From Phellopilus nigrolimitatus (taxonomy: Eukaryota > Basidiomycota > Agaricomycetes > Hymenochaetales > Hymenochaetaceae), in the NCBI GenBank assembly GCA_021029095.1, contig JAJOHG010000004.1:124001-188000 (forward strand): a stretch of 64,000 nucleotides of DNA, written 5' to 3'. Shown one piece after another: positions 22,615 to 34,313 of this stretch. Below the pieces are notes generated by a model that was given only the letters and a program-made list of their open reading frames with translations, searched no databases and was not told where the DNA came from. A program made the translations under genes and the position numbers. Positions within the stretch are counted from its first letter, which is position 1. The number at the start of each line of letters is the position of its first letter.

Positions 22615-24665
22615 ACGCAGGAAGTCCCAAGACACAAAATTAGTCAGGAAAGTGGCCGCCAGATTGGAAATGCTGAGGGCACAAGCGGGGCCAAAGCGAA
22701 GCGCTTCCACGCGACAACAAAAATGGAGTAGAAATGTCAAAAACCTGACAATCCCGCCTAGCGGGATACGCCCACTATAAAATGCACACGGCGCAGCCGG
22801 ATAGCGATGAGCAGACGTTATTCAGGCCGGGGCCGAAAATTGTTTTGTAGGTGATGATAAATGAAAAGAATACGAGAAAGATAAATGAACGTGTCGGCGT
22901 CAAGCGTGTCACGAGCCAAAGCGAAAGTGCAGATCAAAGAGCGACAGAGGTTAGACGAACGAGCGAGATAGCAAACGATAGCGAGAATAAAAGAGTGTGG
23001 AACGACACAAGACAAGGAAAGAAAGGAACGTGTGGTTGTGGAGGGAGAGAAAAAATCAGTGGGAGCCGGGACTCGGAGATATAGGCTTTGTAACTTACCG
23101 TTTACAGGGGTGCCGATTGACCGCTCGCTTGGAATCTGCGGCCGGGTAGCCAGTGGCAAGGAAACAGGGAAGAGGGGAAAGCGCTTCTGGTTGCCTGGCT
23201 TCGAGGGTTTGAGCCGGGAAGGGAAATGAGCACAAGAGACGGCGGCATGTTTTATGGCGAGCACGATCAACTCTGGGATGATGCAGGCCGACAATTGAGA
23301 CCTTGGATGATTTTGTGCGCTGATAAGTTCAGATAGGGTTTGTTACGGAGAAAAATACGATTTCGGGCGCAGAAGGCCTCAAAAGGCTGCGGGAGCAGGT
23401 AGGACCAGGAGGTGCTGGAGATGAGATCTCTCGGCTCGCGGGGCTAGGCCAGAGAAGGCTTTCTAGGTCCCATTCATGATCGTCTATACCCCTTTTTCTC
23501 CAGGCACCGGCAACAGGCAACAAGAACGGAGAGCGGCTCGTCGCTTGACGACGACGACGTCAGCAAACACGCAACCCCGGCGCGCGCGCGCGCGCGCGTT
23601 GGGAAATTTTGGGCGACAACGGAGTCAAACCTTCCGCATAACGTTGCAGAAACCAGTTTTGTTGCCCAGACTTCGCTCTCAAAGCAAGAAACGTGAGCGC
23701 CAGAGGGATGCCGGTGGGAGTGCGATTTGACGGCGAAACAGAAACACAGTACAAACAGCGACCCGTCCCTGATAAAAAGAAGGTATGGTAAGGTTACGCG
23801 AGAGCCGTCTCCATGGACCGCAGCGTATGCATCTGATCCCCATTCAATGGTATTTGAACGTTTCTTTCCTTTTTTTTTCAACAACACTAGACATAGGCAA
23901 TACCTCTGGAAAATCCCTCTCCTCAGATGTTCCCTTTGTAATTCGTGAGAACGCAAAGGAGCAGCTCTGGCTCAAAAGGGCTGCGCCGCTGAAGGCCGTT
24001 TGGCATCAAAGCCGGACTTGACGACGAAATCACACGAGAAAAGCGTGACACTCAGAAACTTGGCGAGTCATTCTCTTCGTTTCGCCAATGCAACTCGCGA
24101 ACTGAACGACGCGTAATCGCCATCAAAGTGTATTCTCTTGTGGTCTACAGCAAGTCCGAAGAGGACACTCGAGGAAGCCCATTGCCAATACATCTGCTGT
24201 ACTTACCCAGACCAGCGAACTCCAGGTCCGGTTTCATCAGCAAGTCCAAGATCGGCGATGCCGATGCATAGCGAGTGCGGTAAATTTCATAAGATGTCTT
24301 ACTCGTCTTCAGTCCATGGCGCGGTGCTGCGAAAGAGACGTTCAGAAATTACATACTTGCCCGTCTTCGCTGCATCCAGCATATATACCTTGTCTTCAAT
24401 ACTTACGCAACAATTATGGGACGCTCGGAAACGGACTAAGAAAAGAAGAAAGCAATCACAGAGCAAAAGAGGCGAGAGAACGCAAAGGTAAGGAAGGAAA
24501 GGAAGATTACACTTACATGCCCCGTCATGGAAGTGAGCAAAAATGCGCCTACCAAGTCCGAACGGAACATGATGTGTACGTGCACATAAAAGATGGAGGA
24601 AACATCTGCCGGATCAGCGTCGAATCAGCAGGGAGCAGAAGAACGTGAGTTTTTCACCCCAGAGC
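22615..24665. promoter_or_regulatory. 2-kb upstream region of the homeodomain gene
   Basis: No coding gene recognised between the homeodomain start and the U1-70K stop (both minus). It is far longer than typical spacers here, suggesting an extended promoter or a long 5' UTR. It contains a CCCGCCTAGCGGG palindrome at about 22756-22768 and a CG dinucleotide run at about 23579-23598. Confidence 0.45.
23579..23598. repeat. CG dinucleotide run
   Basis: About nine consecutive CG dinucleotides in the upstream region of the homeodomain gene; alternating purine-pyrimidine DNA of this kind can adopt Z-form and is a methylation target. Confidence 0.85.
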
Positions 24666-26271
24666 TCAGTAGCGCGGTCGTTTTGCGTCGCGGTCGTCAT
24701 ACCCACCGCCCTCCCGTTTGTACCCACCAGAGGATGAGCCATACCCGCCGCCTGGAGGCCCGGCACCCGGAGGCCCTCCTCCAAACCCATTAGGAACACC
24801 AACTCCGTTGGCATCGCCGGAGAATCCTCCGCCTTGGAATCCAATACCTCCACCACGTCCGCTGCATTAAAAAAATAACAATAATAATCAGCACACCGTG
24901 TTTTTGTGACTCGAAAGTGGGAGAGAGTGGTAAAAGGGGGGAGCGTCAAGTGTCTATGACGCGTAAACATATTCTCAATCATATAACATCACAAGCAATG
25001 GGAAGGAGAACATAGAAAGAGGGGGATGATAGAAAAGAGAAAAACTCACCGGAAGCCACCACCCCCAAACCCTCCTCCCGGAGGTCCACCACCTCTATTT
25101 CCATACCCAGAATCACGCGGTCCAAAATCTCCAGTAGCTCGTGGAGGTGGTCCCCCTCCGCCGAATCCACCGCCACGAAATCCTCCCCCTCCCCCTCCGC
25201 CCCCCCTTCCCCCACCAAAACCACCGCCGCCTGGTCTATCGCCGAAGCCTCCCCCTCGTCCACCAAAACGTCCACCACCACCACCTCCTCCTCCTCCTCC
25301 TCCTCCAGGTCCGCCGCGGAAACCCCCGCCTCCGCCACCTCTGAAACCGCCTCCGCCGCCTCCACCGCCTCCAGCGGATCCCCCACGGATGCCGCTAGAG
25401 ACCACAAGCGGCGCTTCGGGCTTCGGACGACCGCCAAGACCTCCTCCCAAACGGCGCGGCTTCCAACCACGTACAGTCCGCCCACGCTCTACGTCGACAA
25501 GAATGCGCTTCCCGAGAATATGCAACCCGTCGGCCTCCTTGTAGGCAGCTGTTTAGATGTTTCTTTAGCTGAATGTTACACCTGTTTTTTTGACTAATTT
25601 CAACAAACAAGACGATGTTTTACCTTTCATATCGCGCTCCCGCTCGTACACGATGAAAGCATACCCTCTGCTTCGACCTCTCTTATCCCGTACAATCCGA
25701 ACACGCTCAATAGTACCGAAACCCTCGAAGTCTCTTCGGAGGTCACTGTCAGTAGCATTTTTATTCTGCAAAAAATCAGTCAAAGAAATCCTGACGAAAG
25801 ACTAAGTGAGTCTGTATCACTTACGAGACGCGCAACGAAAAGGGTCTTGTACGGGTCTCCAACTGCCTCTGCATCATCCGCCGGTTTGTCTGTGTCGGAG
25901 ATGCTATTAGACAGCACATTCGTACCTACTAGGGGAGAAAAACCAAACGTACACGTCTCCTTAGCGTTCTTGAACTTTTCCTCTTTCGCCCTTTTCCGCT
26001 CCTCTCTCCTGATCTGCCGCCGCGTCTCCTCCGCGAGCGTGTACACCGGCTCCTCGCCTTCCTCCATGCCCTCCGGTAGCTCCTGAATCCCCGCATCAAT
26101 CAGGCCTTGCGTGCTCTCCTCTCTAAGCTGCGTAAGTAAAGAAGCAACACCATCGACATCTTTTCTGCGGATACGATCTGGGTCTTTGCCAACAGGGCGG
26201 AAGTAAGGAAGTGGCGGGCGGGGTGCGAAGAGTTTGAGGAGATTTGGGGGGAGAAGATGTGTTCCCGGCAT
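24666..26271 (-). CDS. SNP1: U1 snRNP 70 kDa protein
   Basis: Binds stem-loop I of U1 snRNA in 5' splice-site recognition. Starts at ATG 26271 with [20 protein letters not shown] and [20 protein letters not shown], the conserved N-terminal U1-70K block that also contacts other U1 proteins. A basic helix follows ([17 protein letters not shown]). The single RRM is split over three exons: [11 protein letters not shown] (RNP2), [33 protein letters not shown] (RNP1), [20 protein letters not shown]. The C-terminal half is extremely Gly-rich, with FRGG/FGGG runs of up to about twelve glycines, where other species have RS/RD dipeptides. It ends [11 protein letters not shown] at TGA 24666. The Gly-rich tail leaves long Pro-rich open frames on the other strand that should not be called. 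Confidence 0.93.
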
Positions 26272-26532
26272 GTTTGGTGTATCAAGTCGTTCGAGTCATG
26301 CACGGCGCAAAGCGTACGGAAGAATCTGCCAGTTGACGAAATGCCAATTGACAAGAAGAGAATAAACACAAGAATACAGAATAAAAAAGTGGCAAAGAGT
26401 AAAACCGCCTCGTCGTGTCGGCTTGGAAGACGACGACACGCAGTTAACAGAGCTTGCCGGTAAATTCAAGCGGAGCTCATTTATAAATACATAAAAGGTA
26501 ATTGGCTTCTTCTCATGTTAGTAATGAGTCTA

Positions 26533-27242
26533 TACAGTCGAACTTCTGCTAATGCATAGAGTTCGGTGGAAAGGTTTTGTATGCATTACGAGAGGTTATG
26601 CACTACGAGAAATGCACAAATTAGTACGTGATCAAAACACTAGCTATAGGTGTTGTATAATAGGGAAACAAGTAAGCACAAAATGCGAATGAAAGATGTG
26701 GCGAAAAAGCGACTGATATCCGGTTGCTTCAAGTTTGCCATCTGCTTGGTCTGTATTGCAATCTAAGCTTGTGAAGATGGCCGCAAGCCTGCTGAAACAT
26801 CAGCTCAGAATAACACACGCAGAGCTGCTCCAGCTCTCTTATGGACTGGCATGCAGACTGGTGATATTAACGATTTGCAGGCAGCTCATTGTCGAGCCCA
26901 TTGACATTGCCACCTTCAGGCTTCAGCCTCCACCATGTTGCGAACTTGCTCTACAATTTCTTGGGCAGTCCATTCTTCCTCTGTAGTTGGAAATGCCTTG
27001 TCATGAAGATGTGTGAGAACACAAAATGTGTTTGTCAAGCACCAAGTTTTGTGCAGGCGAGATACCTCACATAATGCATATCCCCATTTAAATTACTGCA
27101 TACAGGTATGCATTATGCATTATGAATTTTATGCATTATCTTATAGGTATTTTCTAACTACCGACTCGGTGGAAGCCAAAGTCTATGCATTTTGGGAGGT
27201 TATGCAGCACGAGGAGTATGCATTAGCAGAAGTTCGACTGTA
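26533..27242. mobile_element. Non-autonomous pogo/Fot1-type transposon, 706 bp
   Basis: Element 26535-27240, flanked by TA on both sides. The two ends are perfect 24-bp inverted repeats beginning CAGTCGAACTTCTGC; CAGT starts and TA duplications are typical of pogo-type Tc1/mariner elements. The subterminal DNA on both sides carries repeated ATGCATTA-like motifs. Internal minus-strand DNA keeps scraps of a transposase C terminus (TTEEEWTAQEIVEQVRNMVE near 26990, and LKQPDISRFFA near 26720, like the usual hydrophobic C-terminal tail), broken by stops. It is therefore an internal-deletion derivative. It sits between U1-70K and COX12. Confidence 0.88.
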
Positions 27243-27420
27243 TGTACATATCATGCCTCTCCAGAGAAATGTTTTGGACTATGGATAAATTGCTGCCAAG
27301 TTGCTTGCGTACATGGGAAGGCAATATTCTATTAGACGATGAACATACCGACCCACAATTATTGAAGAGACATCCACGTCCATTCCGGCGTTCATAGCTC
27401 GATTCGCGATTTCGTGGTGT

Positions 27421-27919
27421 TCACGGCTCCAGAGAAGCAGGAAAGTTGCCGTTCTCACGCTGCTCGTCCCATCTAGTGATCTGAAATGGACACCGCCGTC
27501 AGCTAACTCGCTGACAGACGAAGGAACATTTCTCGACGCACCCATTCATCTGAAACGAAAGCCCAAAGTTAGAGCGGGAATACAAAAACCAGACTTGAGC
27601 CAGAAACGCACTCGGGCACAGAGAGTTATAGGCGCGCTTGAACTGCTTGCATGGCGCAAAATCATCGCCCTTGGCGGTGATGCACTTGAAGTAGTCGGTA
27701 TAGTTTTGGAAACAGTGCCTGCTCTGGTTGGTGTTGGGAAAGCGGGCTGTAAAAAGCGGAACTATTTAGCGACGTGGTCGTGGTGGACAAGAGTGGTATC
27801 TACCGTCAAAACCGGCAGTTTGCAGCACGAATTTGCTATGAATGAGAGTCAAAAAAAAAACATGAGGAATGTTGTACGGGAACATGCCTGGTGAGTGAGC
27901 CTTCTTCAGCGTCAGACAT
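27421..27919 (-). CDS. COX12: COX12: cytochrome c oxidase subunit VIb
   Basis: Intermembrane-space subunit of complex IV. Too short and split for an open-frame scan, it is built from four exons: MSDAEEGSLT (start 27919); SKFVLQTAGFD; ARFPNTNQSRHCFQNYTDYF with KCITAKGDDFAPCKQFKRAY and NSLCP; and NEW joined to ITRWDEQRENGNFPASLEP with TGA at 27421. The family's CX9C and CX10C cysteine pairs are intact, and ARFPN-NQ and DEQRE are conserved. Product about 87 residues. Intron 1 begins GC (CAG|GCATGT), needed to join to SKFVLQ; introns 2-4 are GT...AG. The transposon remnant ends only about 180 bp beyond its stop codon. It diverges from PRP18 (206 bp between starts). Confidence 0.9.
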
Positions 27920-28125
27920 AGCGGCGTCGAAAGAGATGGAAAGCAGGAGCAAGAGAGGCGTTGAGCGATTCCGCCCGCAACACGGCGGCGAGAGCCGGCG
28001 TACGTAATAAATACTAAAAGGGACCTGCCGTTCTAGGTCGTCATCCAGCCTGGCTCTCTTGCTCGACAACCAACTCAGGTCTTACTTCATTCATTTTTTA
28101 TTTCTTGTATCTTGTCAACACGGTC

Positions 28126-29411
28126 ATGTCACTCGATGCTCTCAAGGCTGAAATAGCTGTCAAGCGGAAGAATGTCGCAGATGACATTCCTCGACCGACT
28201 AAGTACATGCGGCGAGGCGAACTCGAGAAACTGAAGCAGGAACAGGAACGGAAAGACAGGGAAGAAAAAGAAAAGCAGAGGCAAAAAAAGGAGCAGGATG
28301 ATCAGGAGGCAGCGGAGGCGAAGGCTCGAACGAAAGTAAGTTTTGCCCAATCGAACTGCGTACTCGTATTGAGGCGACCGCGGAGAACAGGCTGCACGCG
28401 TGTTTTCGAATTCGCCTATGCCTGAATCGTCTGGCGCGACAAGGGATTCAGACATGGCTTCACCAGCACCCGAGATAGGTGGTTTCAACATTTCGAACGA
28501 GGAGGCCGTACGGCGTCTGCGCGCTAAAGGCCAGCCAGTTCGACTTTTCGGTGAAACCGATCGCGAACGCCGTTTGCGCCTGCGCGCTCTGGAACTCATT
28601 GAGGAAAAGGGCCATGATCGGCACGGCGGTCAAAATGATTTTAAGAAGGCCTTGGAGGACGTGGAGACCTACGAGTTAGAGGCCAAGGCCAAAGGCAAGG
28701 AGAAGAATGCGAAAAGTAAAGAGGAGGCGGATACGACTGGGACAGCGATGATTGACCTTGATTTGGTTAAGACGAATCCGGATAAGTTGTACCCCCTCAT
28801 CTACTACGCGCTTAAACGTTCTCTGAAGGAGTGGGGAGAAGCTATGGACGAGCGACCCGACCACATCAAACGGTCGACTCAGGGCAAGCTCGCGGCCGCG
28901 ACTCAAGTTCAGTCTGCAGAGTATCTCAAACCCTTCTTCAAGAGCCTTCGGTCAAGAGTAAGGGGTCCAGCAACTCTACAAATGTTGTAGAACTAATGTG
29001 TAATGTACAGAAATTGCCCCCCGACATGCTGGCACGAATAGCGGAGATCGTATATTACATGCAGAAGCGTCAGTACCAAAAGGCAAATGATTCGTACCTT
29101 CGTCTGTCTATCGGGAATGCGCCTTGGCCAATTGGAGTGACGATGGTCGGGTACGGAGAATGTAATTTTCTCATGTGCTTTATTCTGATTATTGCTCAGT
29201 ATACACGAACGTTCGGCTCGAGAGAAGATTTCGGCTGACCAGGTTGCCCATGTGCTGAACGACGAAGTCAGCCGGAAATATATCCAAAGTCTGAAACGGT
29301 ACGCTATTTTATGACCTAAATGCATAGTGATATCTCAATATGCTCCTCAGGTTGCTCACCTTCTCTCAAACAAAATATCCTCCAGACGATTTGACACAGC
29401 TTATGGGTTAA
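28126..29411 (+). CDS. PRP18: PRP18 pre-mRNA splicing factor
   Basis: Second-step splicing factor associated with the U5 snRNP and Slu7. From ATG 28126: [20 protein letters not shown], a Lys/Glu coiled coil ([20 protein letters not shown]), then after an intron the SFM/PRP4-like motif [20 protein letters not shown] with [16 protein letters not shown]. The Prp18 domain follows: [47 protein letters not shown], then [20 protein letters not shown], the invariant [29 protein letters not shown] and [19 protein letters not shown]. It ends with LTQLMG at TAA 29409. About four introns; roughly 360-370 residues, complete. Confidence 0.95.
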
Positions 29412-29666
29412 GCTTTTTGTGCTGCTTATTTGACATCTTGTACTTTATCCCCTGTCCATACCTGCATCCATATGGTGTATACTTAATGAAAACTATAATG
29501 AATTTTCTCTTATGCTTTGCACGGCGCGAATTGGGAGGGCGCGCGCCAATCTGTATCGCATTCGTGAAGACTTCTGATCCACTTTGTCCCCGTCAGGACT
29601 GCAGATGCTCGGCTAGCCGAATCCCCAACCTGTATTGCTTACTTCGTTTATGACCCACTACTAAGT

Positions 29667-32600
29667 ATGTCCCCGCGCCAACATCGCGTCCTGCTTTCAA
29701 TACGCGCGTCTGACATAGCTCATGTACACACTATCCTCGCACTTGCCGCATTTCTCACAGCACTCGCACTGGGCAGTGTGCTGCATTTCAAGAAGATCGT
29801 AAAAAATGGCGTGGCGGGCTACCCCCAGGAGTGGTTCCCCTCGGTGTCTGCGACGTAAGTCCTCTGGTTTGGGCTTTCAAAGAAAGTGGCGAAACTGAAA
29901 AACGAGTACAGGATTGGGGATTGGTATCCAGAACGTAGTATATTTCATATTCTTATTGCGTTGAATTCGGGTAAGCGCTTTGTTTAAGACCCTACGCCGT
30001 CCAGCTTCACCTTACGTTGACTCGCAGGCCCACGATTCGCCCTAGTTTTCCTGCAGTATTACCTTCAGCGCTCGTCCGCGACTTCTCTTCCGTTTTTTGT
30101 CTTACTGTCCGGCCTCGTACGCACTCTGTCGTGTGGCGGCTGGGTGTACATCACCTCTGAGGATGATCACGATGCTCACGACGTCCTCATGATCGCTTAT
30201 ATCATATGCAATATACCTTGGATGTACGGGGGCATTGCTTGTACGCCTAAAAAGAATGTAAGGCAGAGACGACGCCGGTGAGCTAATCTCTTCATAATGC
30301 GTCGTCGTCCAAATTGCTTACTCCGACTTTATAGATATGCACTTGCGTCCATGTAGGTGTATAAAATAAATCAATTTAATCTCCATTGAATTCTGTGCAG
30401 CTTCTTTGTGTCAATATTGCCCATGATGTACTTTTTCGTCCAGCACAAGGTGCACAGCATCGCCGGAGGTATGACCTTGTGTTGGCTCGCAGACTAGAGC
30501 TGACTTTACAAATAATGCAGCTTATACGTATTATGCGTTTTTCGAATGGTGTCTCATCTTCACTGACGTCCTCTTCGACTCGGTAGTGGGGCTCGATTTC
30601 GCCGAGTCAAATCTTCGGGTTGAGTTTACACTCATTGCGTCTCTCCTCTTCTTCCACTTACTCGTTCTCTGTAGATCACTGTTGATATAGGCAATCAGCT
30701 TGCCTCACAAAATAAGCAGTGTGTATAAGCTGCCTTCGGCCAAATTGCAACACTAAGCTCATTCTTCATAGTCAGAATGTACGAATGGAAGAAACGTCCA
30801 CAGCAAGTCCACTGAGTCGTGAAAAAGCGCCTCCAGAAGATGTCCCTCATATAGTCAGCAAGTCACCTAGTACTGACGGCAGCGCATTCCACAAAATCGC
30901 AATGGGCCTCTATAACTCAACTCTTTGTTTTATTCAAAGTCATAGGGTTTCGGTCTCTTTTGGGGCAGATGTCTTTTTGGGTAAGATCACTTGACAAACT
31001 CTGGAAACAAAATCTCAGTCCCAAACCTCCGGCAGCGTACGTTTTTTGGTCAATATTCACGTCTCTCATCCCTAGTCTTTTTTACTTCTCCGTATGGAAG
31101 CTAGGAATTGGAGGCGCGGAACTTGCCCTGCTGGCGATCCTCTCTCCCAGTCTTCTCGGTTTCAAGTTTCTTAAAGAATGGACCTCGTCAAAGCCCGGGC
31201 GGGTCACACTGCATGTGCTAAGCTTCGCAGGCCTAGTCGCATTCATGTTCCCAAGCCCTACTTGTCGGCTCATACTTGTTTCTTTTGCAAACGTGTTCTT
31301 ATGTGTGGGGGCCGTCGTTGACTGGTCAGGTCTCAGCGGGGTCTCCGCTGGGCCTCAAAGCATTCGTATGTCTCGAATATCCTCTCTTCATCGGAGGTTT
31401 GCCATTACTCATTTTCGCCACGTCAGTTATCGGACTCGGACTCATTTTGTCTTCATTATCGAAGCACGCTAATCACGCTAATAACCCTGGTAAGTTAGCA
31501 TTCAGCAATATACTATATATATTCTGAACGCATCACATAGTGTGGCCTATGCTTGACACGCGTTCTGGCGGATACAACAAAACTGGCCTTTTTCTGGCTG
31601 TCCTGTCCGTTTTAGAATTGGTGACCCGAGGCCCAGATGATAAGAAAAGACTCGCAGATGTGTATCGCAGCGGGCCCGCGAAGGGCAACATCGCCCACAA
31701 GTCGACTGTGTGCACGCCGTCGTGCTGGCTACCCCAGGCTCTTTCTTTTGGTAGCCTCATATTCAGCCTTCATTGCTTCTTAACCGACTCAAGTACTTTA
31801 ATCGCATGGACATGGACCGGTTACCCTATCAAAGGACCTGTACCGCATATCCACGGCACTTTCACTCTATTCGCGCAATCGGCTGGGCTGCTCATCCCAC
31901 TTGTCGCTCCATCGGCAACTTCTCTCCTCGCTAGTCCTTTCTGGTTTCTCTTCGGCGCGGTTTGCTCGGTGATTCTGTATACATACAACGATTGGCTCGG
32001 GTACACCGGTGGCCTCGGTCTGGCCATTTTCTTAATGTCAATCATACCGCAGACGTCGCAGTTGGTATCTGCCTCGACATGTGTCGGGCGGACATATTTC
32101 GCTGCGTTCTTAGTCACTGTCTTGCTCTATCTGGCAAACGTGTGGACTGTCGCGTATGCGTTCGTACCAGGCGGAGAGTACCTTCGCGAACGGTCTGATC
32201 TGTATGGTTTTTTTTTCTCGATCTTATTTTGCGAGCGCACGATTCTGATTCTAAGTTTCCGACTAGTGTCCTTCTCATTCAGATCGCATTGCTCGCTCCT
32301 GCCTTTGAGTGGCCAATTTTTAGGAGTAATAGATCATATCCGAATCTCGAGTTCCCGTTTCATTTTAGGATGCACTCCAGCTGTGCGCTCGCTTTCATGG
32401 CGGCAGCTATGGGGCTGGTTTCTTTATATCGAACTCCTATCAATGCGCCCCGACCGTTCAAGCCAGGTCCACGTATCATACGAGCGGGGATATGGACAGT
32501 GCACTTCGGAATGGACAATGAGGGCAGGGATAGCCAGCGAGCGATGAGGGATTTGATCCAGTAAGTCAATATGACATGGCATTACGTGCGTGTTTGACAT

Positions 32601-33827
32601 ACCGTTCTAGAGACATGGAGCTGGATGTCGTTGGACTTCTGGAGACAGACCTGCATGTGCGCTCTTTTCAATTGAAATATTAGACGATAACTTGGACTGA
32701 AATATGGGCTATAGCGCCATGTGTATGGGAATCGTGACTTGTAAGCTATGTCTCAACAGACACTGTGAAAATGTGATAACAGTTCTACAGGACGCGAGTC
32801 CTCATCGAAGAAATCGGCTACGTGAATTTCCTCTTTGTTATGCCACGCGCCTTGTTGGAAATGACCCATTCTATTTAAGTACGTTGATTTAGGGCCTGGA
32901 CCAAACCATCATACCTGGGGTGCCGTACTGCTTTCGAAAGTAAGAAACTCTCAAATGATTTGTAAGCGGAATGTCGTCTGAACAGCAATTCAGCATCCAA
33001 TTATTAATTCGACACATCATCTTCTACCGTCTCCACGCGGCGAGCTGGCTCCAGCTATCTCGGCATTCCTAGATGTATGGGGTACGGAGGTAATGGTTGT
33101 TGTGGCTCACAATGGACAGGGTTTGTCAACTTCACTTGATGCATCAACCCGTGAAAATAACTGATTCTCGATACAGAAGAGGATCCTGTGGACAGAGAAT
33201 TGCAATCAACGGAGTTGGCTAGGATTATCAACTCGACGTATCCGGCGCCTGCCATATTTCTCGGCTATGTCGTGACGAAGCCCCATGCTCCTAGACGTAA
33301 GAAAAATTGTTCAACCGTAAGTGTATCGAAATAACCTGAACTACTTACAGCGTCGCCGTACAATATTATGGTTGAAGATGGACAAATACATGATATTGAC
33401 GCATTTGACCTCGACCGCTGGTGAGTTCAAGCAACCCGGTTGCATTTAAAAAAATCATGACTAAGTGGTTTAGGTGCGAGTACATATTCTACCGCGGTCT
33501 GTATCGCACGTCATATCTGCGCATGTCTCGAGGGAAGATCACGGACACGGAGCTTCAGGTCGGACAGTTTATCGTGCCACGATTTGGGCACAACGTCAAA
33601 GACGAATCAGAGAGAGAGCGCTACCTGCGAGTTCATAAGGAAACCCTGGACGAACAGCATGTGAGCATCAGCGAGTGAACTTTGCTCTGTTCTTCTTACT
33701 AATAGCCTGCCAGTGGTTTCCGATGGAGTACTACGGGAATGAAAAACAGGGAGGCAAAAACGGACACTTTTATCATGTTTTCAACACACCTTTGTATTAC
33801 AATATTCCAGACAATGCTGTTTTGTGA
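29667..33827 (+). CDS. CWH43: CWH43: GPI-anchor lipid remodelling protein
   Basis: Membrane protein that replaces the diacylglycerol of GPI anchors with ceramide (known for yeast Cwh43). It spans about 4.2 kb with many introns. N-terminal Frag1/DRAM/Sfk1-type part: ATG 29667, helix [37 protein letters not shown], later [12 protein letters not shown] and helices to about 30690. Central multi-pass part: [95 protein letters not shown]-terminal endonuclease/exonuclease/phosphatase-like domain from about 32480: [61 protein letters not shown], then [20 protein letters not shown] and [19 protein letters not shown]; stop TGA 33825. Yeast uses the same two-part design. Internal junctions are approximate; the 29667 start and the stop are firm. 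Confidence 0.92.
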
Positions 33828-34313
33828 TGTATGTAGACATGTATGTCTGCATATTGATATTTGTATTATAAATTTCAAAAGGGAAATTTGACAAAGTTCG
33901 CGGGATTCACGAGACGGCCAGAGAAGGCCAAGTATAATTAAGAAGGTTGCAGGGTCTCGTTCGAGCGCAGATCGCTCGATAGATCATGGCAAGAAGCTGT
34001 CGTGACCTTGCATACATGTAGCGGATTATAGTCTATATAGTATATTAGCCCGAGAATTCTCGTCTCCTGATCGACATCGACGACGACGACGACGGCGACG
34101 GCGACGGAGACCTGCTGGAGGACCGCTTGGTTCCAGTGATCAACGCTACGCCGAGCCGGCGGCGGCTTCCAGTTCCGAGACCGATCGACAACGAGACCAA
34201 CTCTCGGACACCAACTTGACCTCCGCCGTTGTCTCTTTGTCGTCCTTCTTTCTCAGTATTTTATTCATTCCTTCTTAGCTTCTATTCTACTCTACTTTCC
34301 AAACTATTTCCAG
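33828..34313. other. Intergenic, wc-2 upstream region
   Basis: Between CWH43 and wc-2 on the same strand. It contains a short GAC/GGC trinucleotide run at about 34079-34107 and a pyrimidine-rich stretch before the wc-2 ATG. No gene seen. Confidence 0.55.

Noticed and set aside
22818..23294. 158-codon minus-strand frame in the homeodomain upstream region
   Set aside because: Low-complexity hydrophobic/Ser sequence without a motif; more likely 5' leader or promoter DNA.
23474..23956. 160-codon minus-strand frame upstream of U1-70K
   Set aside because: No recognisable motif, crosses the CG run, no supporting exon structure.
25026..25544. 172-codon Pro-rich open frame on the plus strand
   Set aside because: Exact antisense of the Gly-rich tail of U1-70K; composition is a by-product of GGN codons.
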